From the NCBI GenBank assembly GCA_014650015.1, contig BMUD01000027.1, forward strand, positions 1 through 64,000: a stretch of 64,000 bases of DNA. Direction: 5' to 3'. Below are positions 62,217-64,000 of the stretch, in pieces. Under the pieces are notes generated by a model. The model made no database searches. It had not been told where the DNA came from and saw only the letters and a list, made by a program, of their open reading frames with translations. Position 1 is the first letter of the stretch, and the number at the start of each line of letters is the position of its first letter. Source of the stretch: Streptomyces griseoloalbus. GTDB lineage: Bacteria; Actinomycetota; Actinomycetes; Streptomycetales; Streptomycetaceae. The translations under genes and the position numbers were made by a program.

Positions 62217-62699
62217 TTGACCACCGCCGCACTGACCCCCGAGATGGCCGCCCTGGGCATCGCCATAGGCCTGTTCTTCTCGCTGCTGTGCTACCTCACC
62301 ACCAATCTGTCCCCCGGTGGAATGATCACGCCGGGCTGGATCGCGCTGACCCTCATCGAGGACCTTCAGCGCGCGGCCATGATGGTGGGCGTCACCGCGC
62401 TGACCTACGCGGGCACCAAGATCATGCAGCGGCTGGTGATCCTCTACGGCAAGCGGCTGTTCGCCGCGGTGGTGCTGCTGGGCGTGCTGCTCCAGGCCAC
62501 GGTGATGATCGTGCTCTCGATCGAGTTCCCGCTGCTGTACGGCAACCAGACCCTCGGGTTCATCGTGCCCGGCCTGGTCGCCTACCAGATGGTGCGCCAG
62601 CCCAAGGGCGCCACCCTGCTGGCCACGGGCACCGTCTCCCTCATGGCCTACATCGTCGTCGCCGCCGGCCTGCTGCTCGGCGTCATGCCCACCGTCTGA
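62217..62699 (+). CDS. capC: CapC-like PGA biosynthesis membrane protein
   Basis: The 160-residue protein starts at a TTG (MTTAALTPEMAALGIAIGLF) with GGAG 6 nt upstream. It has about four to five membrane helices: IAIGLFFSLLCYLTTNLSPG, LFAAVVLLGVLLQATVMIV, LGFIVPGLVAYQMVRQP and MAYIVVAAGLLLGVMPTV. The family signature near the first helix (LSPGGMITPGWIALTLIED) matches PgsC/CapC, the membrane partner of CapB. Slightly longer than Bacillus PgsC. It lies 55 bp after capB. Confidence 0.88.
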   Translation: MTTAALTPEMAALGIAIGLFFSLLCYLTTNLSPGGMITPGWIALTLIEDLQRAAMMVGVTALTYAGTKIMQRLVILYGKRLFAAVVLLGVLLQATVMIVLSIEFPLLYGNQTLGFIVPGLVAYQMVRQPKGATLLATGTVSLMAYIVVAAGLLLGVMPTV

Positions 62700-62723
62700 A
62701 CCGCTTCAGACCACTTGAGACCA

Positions 62724-62780
62724 CTCAGACCCACCGTCTGGGAACCGCTCAGACCCACCGTCTGGGAACCGCTCAGACCA
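62724..62780. repeat. two 24-bp direct repeats with inner palindromes
   Basis: Two full copies at 62724-62747 and 62748-62771 start with CTCAGACCCACCGTCTGGG and are followed by a partial third (CTCAGACCA). Each contains CAGAC-CCACC-GTCTG, a potential hairpin. They lie 40-90 bp before the NlpC/P60 gene. Confidence 0.75.
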
Positions 62781-62812
62781 CTGAGAACCGAATGACAACC
62801 GAGGAGTAAACG

Positions 62813-63904
62813 GTGGCAGGGAAAGCGAAGAAGAAGTCGCGACCGGTCGTCTCGGGCCTCGTGGTGCTGGCGCTCGTCGCGACCTCCGGCTACCTCACCC
62901 TGGAACTGCGCAAGCAGGAGGAGCCCGGGATCGCGGAGGTCAGGAACGTCGGCGTCCTGGACGGGGCCAAGGGCTCCGGCGGCGGCACCGCCGAGGACCG
63001 GGGCGAGGAGCGCTGGACCCGGCTGGAGAACCCCGCGCGCTCCGTGCTGCGCGACGGTGACGGCCGGATCCAGGCCGTCTTCACCGACGGGGCGCGCAGC
63101 GCCACGCTGACCGGGCCGGCGCGCACCTTCGAGGAGCCGACCTCGACCTCCTCCAAGGTCTCCACCACGGACTGGGTCCGGCTCATGCCCGAATCCTGGA
63201 AGAAGGGCGCCGAGAAGGAGAAGTGGTTCAAGGAGTGGTACGCCGAGTACAAGGGCAGCAAGGAGGACGACCTGTTCGCCTTCGCCTTCCAGTACGTGGC
63301 GGGCGCCCCGCAGAAGAAGGACGAGCAGGGCACCGTCTACGCCGGTGACGCGAACTTCGGTCCGCTGAACACCTCCGGCGCCGAGGGCGGCGACCTGCGT
63401 CTGGAGCAGTCCGACTTCTACGACTACCTCGGCGTCCCGTACCCGTTCCGGGACGGTGCGGTCGGCACCCCGGAGGCGATGCGCGCCAAGGCGCTGGACT
63501 GCTCCGGCTTCATCCGCATGGTGCTCGGCTACCGCGCCCGCTACCCGCTGATGTCCGCGGACAGCGGCTCCGGCGACGGTCTCCCGCGCACCGCCAACGG
63601 CATGGCCCGCTCCGACGAGGGCGTCGACGTGCTCCCGCTGGCCGGGGTGTCGCCGGAGGACCGGCCGTCCGCCATCGACCAGCTCCAGCCCGGCGACCTC
63701 GTCTTCTTCAAGCTCGACACCCGCACCAAGGAGCGGCTCGACCACGTGGGCATGGTGCTCGGCTACGACACCGAGGGCCACCTGATCTTCGTCTCCAGCC
63801 GGGAAGAGGTCAACGGGCCGACCATCGGCGACATCGGCGGCGTCTCCCGCCTGGACGGCAACGGCTACTACGCCAAGACGCTGCGCAGCGCCAAGCGCCT
63901 GTGA
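62813..63904 (+). CDS. NlpC/P60-family secreted or membrane-anchored peptidase
   Basis: The protein has 363 residues. It starts with a Lys-rich region and one membrane or signal helix (VVSGLVVLALVATSGYLTLE). The NlpC/P60 domain lies at the C-terminus: catalytic Cys230 in KALDCSGFIRMVLGYR and His311 in RLDHVGMVLGYD. Family members cut gamma-glutamyl or peptidoglycan peptide bonds; B. subtilis PgdS, which degrades PGA, belongs to this family. Beside the cap genes a PGA-trimming or PGA-releasing role is likely but not shown. GTG with GAGGAG upstream. Confidence 0.85.
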   Translation: MAGKAKKKSRPVVSGLVVLALVATSGYLTLELRKQEEPGIAEVRNVGVLDGAKGSGGGTAEDRGEERWTRLENPARSVLRDGDGRIQAVFTDGARSATLTGPARTFEEPTSTSSKVSTTDWVRLMPESWKKGAEKEKWFKEWYAEYKGSKEDDLFAFAFQYVAGAPQKKDEQGTVYAGDANFGPLNTSGAEGGDLRLEQSDFYDYLGVPYPFRDGAVGTPEAMRAKALDCSGFIRMVLGYRARYPLMSADSGSGDGLPRTANGMARSDEGVDVLPLAGVSPEDRPSAIDQLQPGDLVFFKLDTRTKERLDHVGMVLGYDTEGHLIFVSSREEVNGPTIGDIGGVSRLDGNGYYAKTLRSAKRL

Positions 63905-63931
63905 CCGGCTGATCCCGCCCCGGCGGCGGCG

Positions 63932-64000
63932 CTACTCGTTCGCCGCCGCCGAGGCCTGGGCCTCGCCCCTGCGGCGGATCTGACGGAACGTGAACTCCTG
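63932..64000 (-). CDS. C-terminal end of a leftward gene (runs off right edge)
   Basis: The minus strand from the right edge reads QEFTFRQIRRRGEAQASAAA, then NE and a TAG stop at 63932-63934. Only 22 residues are visible. It is convergent with the PGA locus. No identification is possible from this fragment. Confidence 0.5.
   Translation of the reverse strand, partial: QEFTFRQIRRRGEAQASAAANE

Noticed and set aside
58199-62266. A 1355-aa minus-strand frame opposite the sensor and capB genes
   Set aside because: Forward genes show family motifs, ribosome sites and consistent order; the minus frame is rich in Gly/Val/Asp repeats without a domain.

Overview
The window is chromosomal DNA of a Streptomyces species or close relative. 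The evidence is very high GC, GTG/TTG starts, strong GC-rich hairpin terminators, and a core gene order matching the Streptomyces tRNA-Tyr / rpoBC / str / S10-spc-alpha region (murB, aspC, secE-nusG-rplK-rplA, rplJL, rpoBC, rpsL-rpsG-fusA-tuf, S10 to secY-adk-map, infA-rpmJ-rpsM-rpsK-rpoA-rplQ-truA).

Region 1, 1-8254: the right part of an integrated accessory element (prophage or plasmid-like). It carries a tyrosine integrase at its right edge, an XRE repressor overlapping the integrase start, a divergent excisionase-like gene, and a leftward replication operon with a P4/D5-type primase-helicase. Further left are a repeat cluster that could be an origin, a run of small phage-type genes and a GntR-type regulator beside a perfect 20-bp palindrome. 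The left end of the element is outside the window. The integrase stops 19 bp from the 3' end of yajQ.

Region 2, 8274-17350: chromosomal backbone with yajQ, a tRNA-Tyr gene lacking its D and anticodon arms, a nucleotide-sugar-type Rossmann protein, a probable catalytically dead amidohydrolase, tRNA-Thr, tRNA-Met, rpmG, a two-gene MaoC-type dehydratase pair, murB, adenosine deaminase and an aspartate aminotransferase.

Region 3, 17500-35720: tRNA-Trp, secE-nusG, rplK-rplA, a decayed lipoprotein gene, rplJ-rplL with its leader, rpoB-rpoC, and the str operon rpsL-rpsG-fusA-tuf. RpoB has Asn at position 442 where rifampicin-sensitive relatives have Ser.

Region 4, 35720-55923: gdhA alone between tuf and rpsJ, then the S10, spc and alpha operons in conserved order (rpsD absent, as usual for Streptomyces) and truA. 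The leaders of rpsL and rpsJ share a nearly identical 25-nt hairpin motif.

Region 5, 55963-63904: a probable poly-gamma-glutamate (PGA) surface polymer locus. It contains a divergent lipoprotein, CapA-like lipoprotein, a 769-aa membrane protein with two tandem sensor-HAMP modules and no output domain, CapB-like ligase with a disordered C-terminal tail, CapC-like membrane protein, and an NlpC/P60 peptidase. The ligase genes, a possible hydrolase and an unexplained sensor protein together make this the most interesting functional unit in the window. The last 69 bases hold the C-terminal end of a leftward gene.
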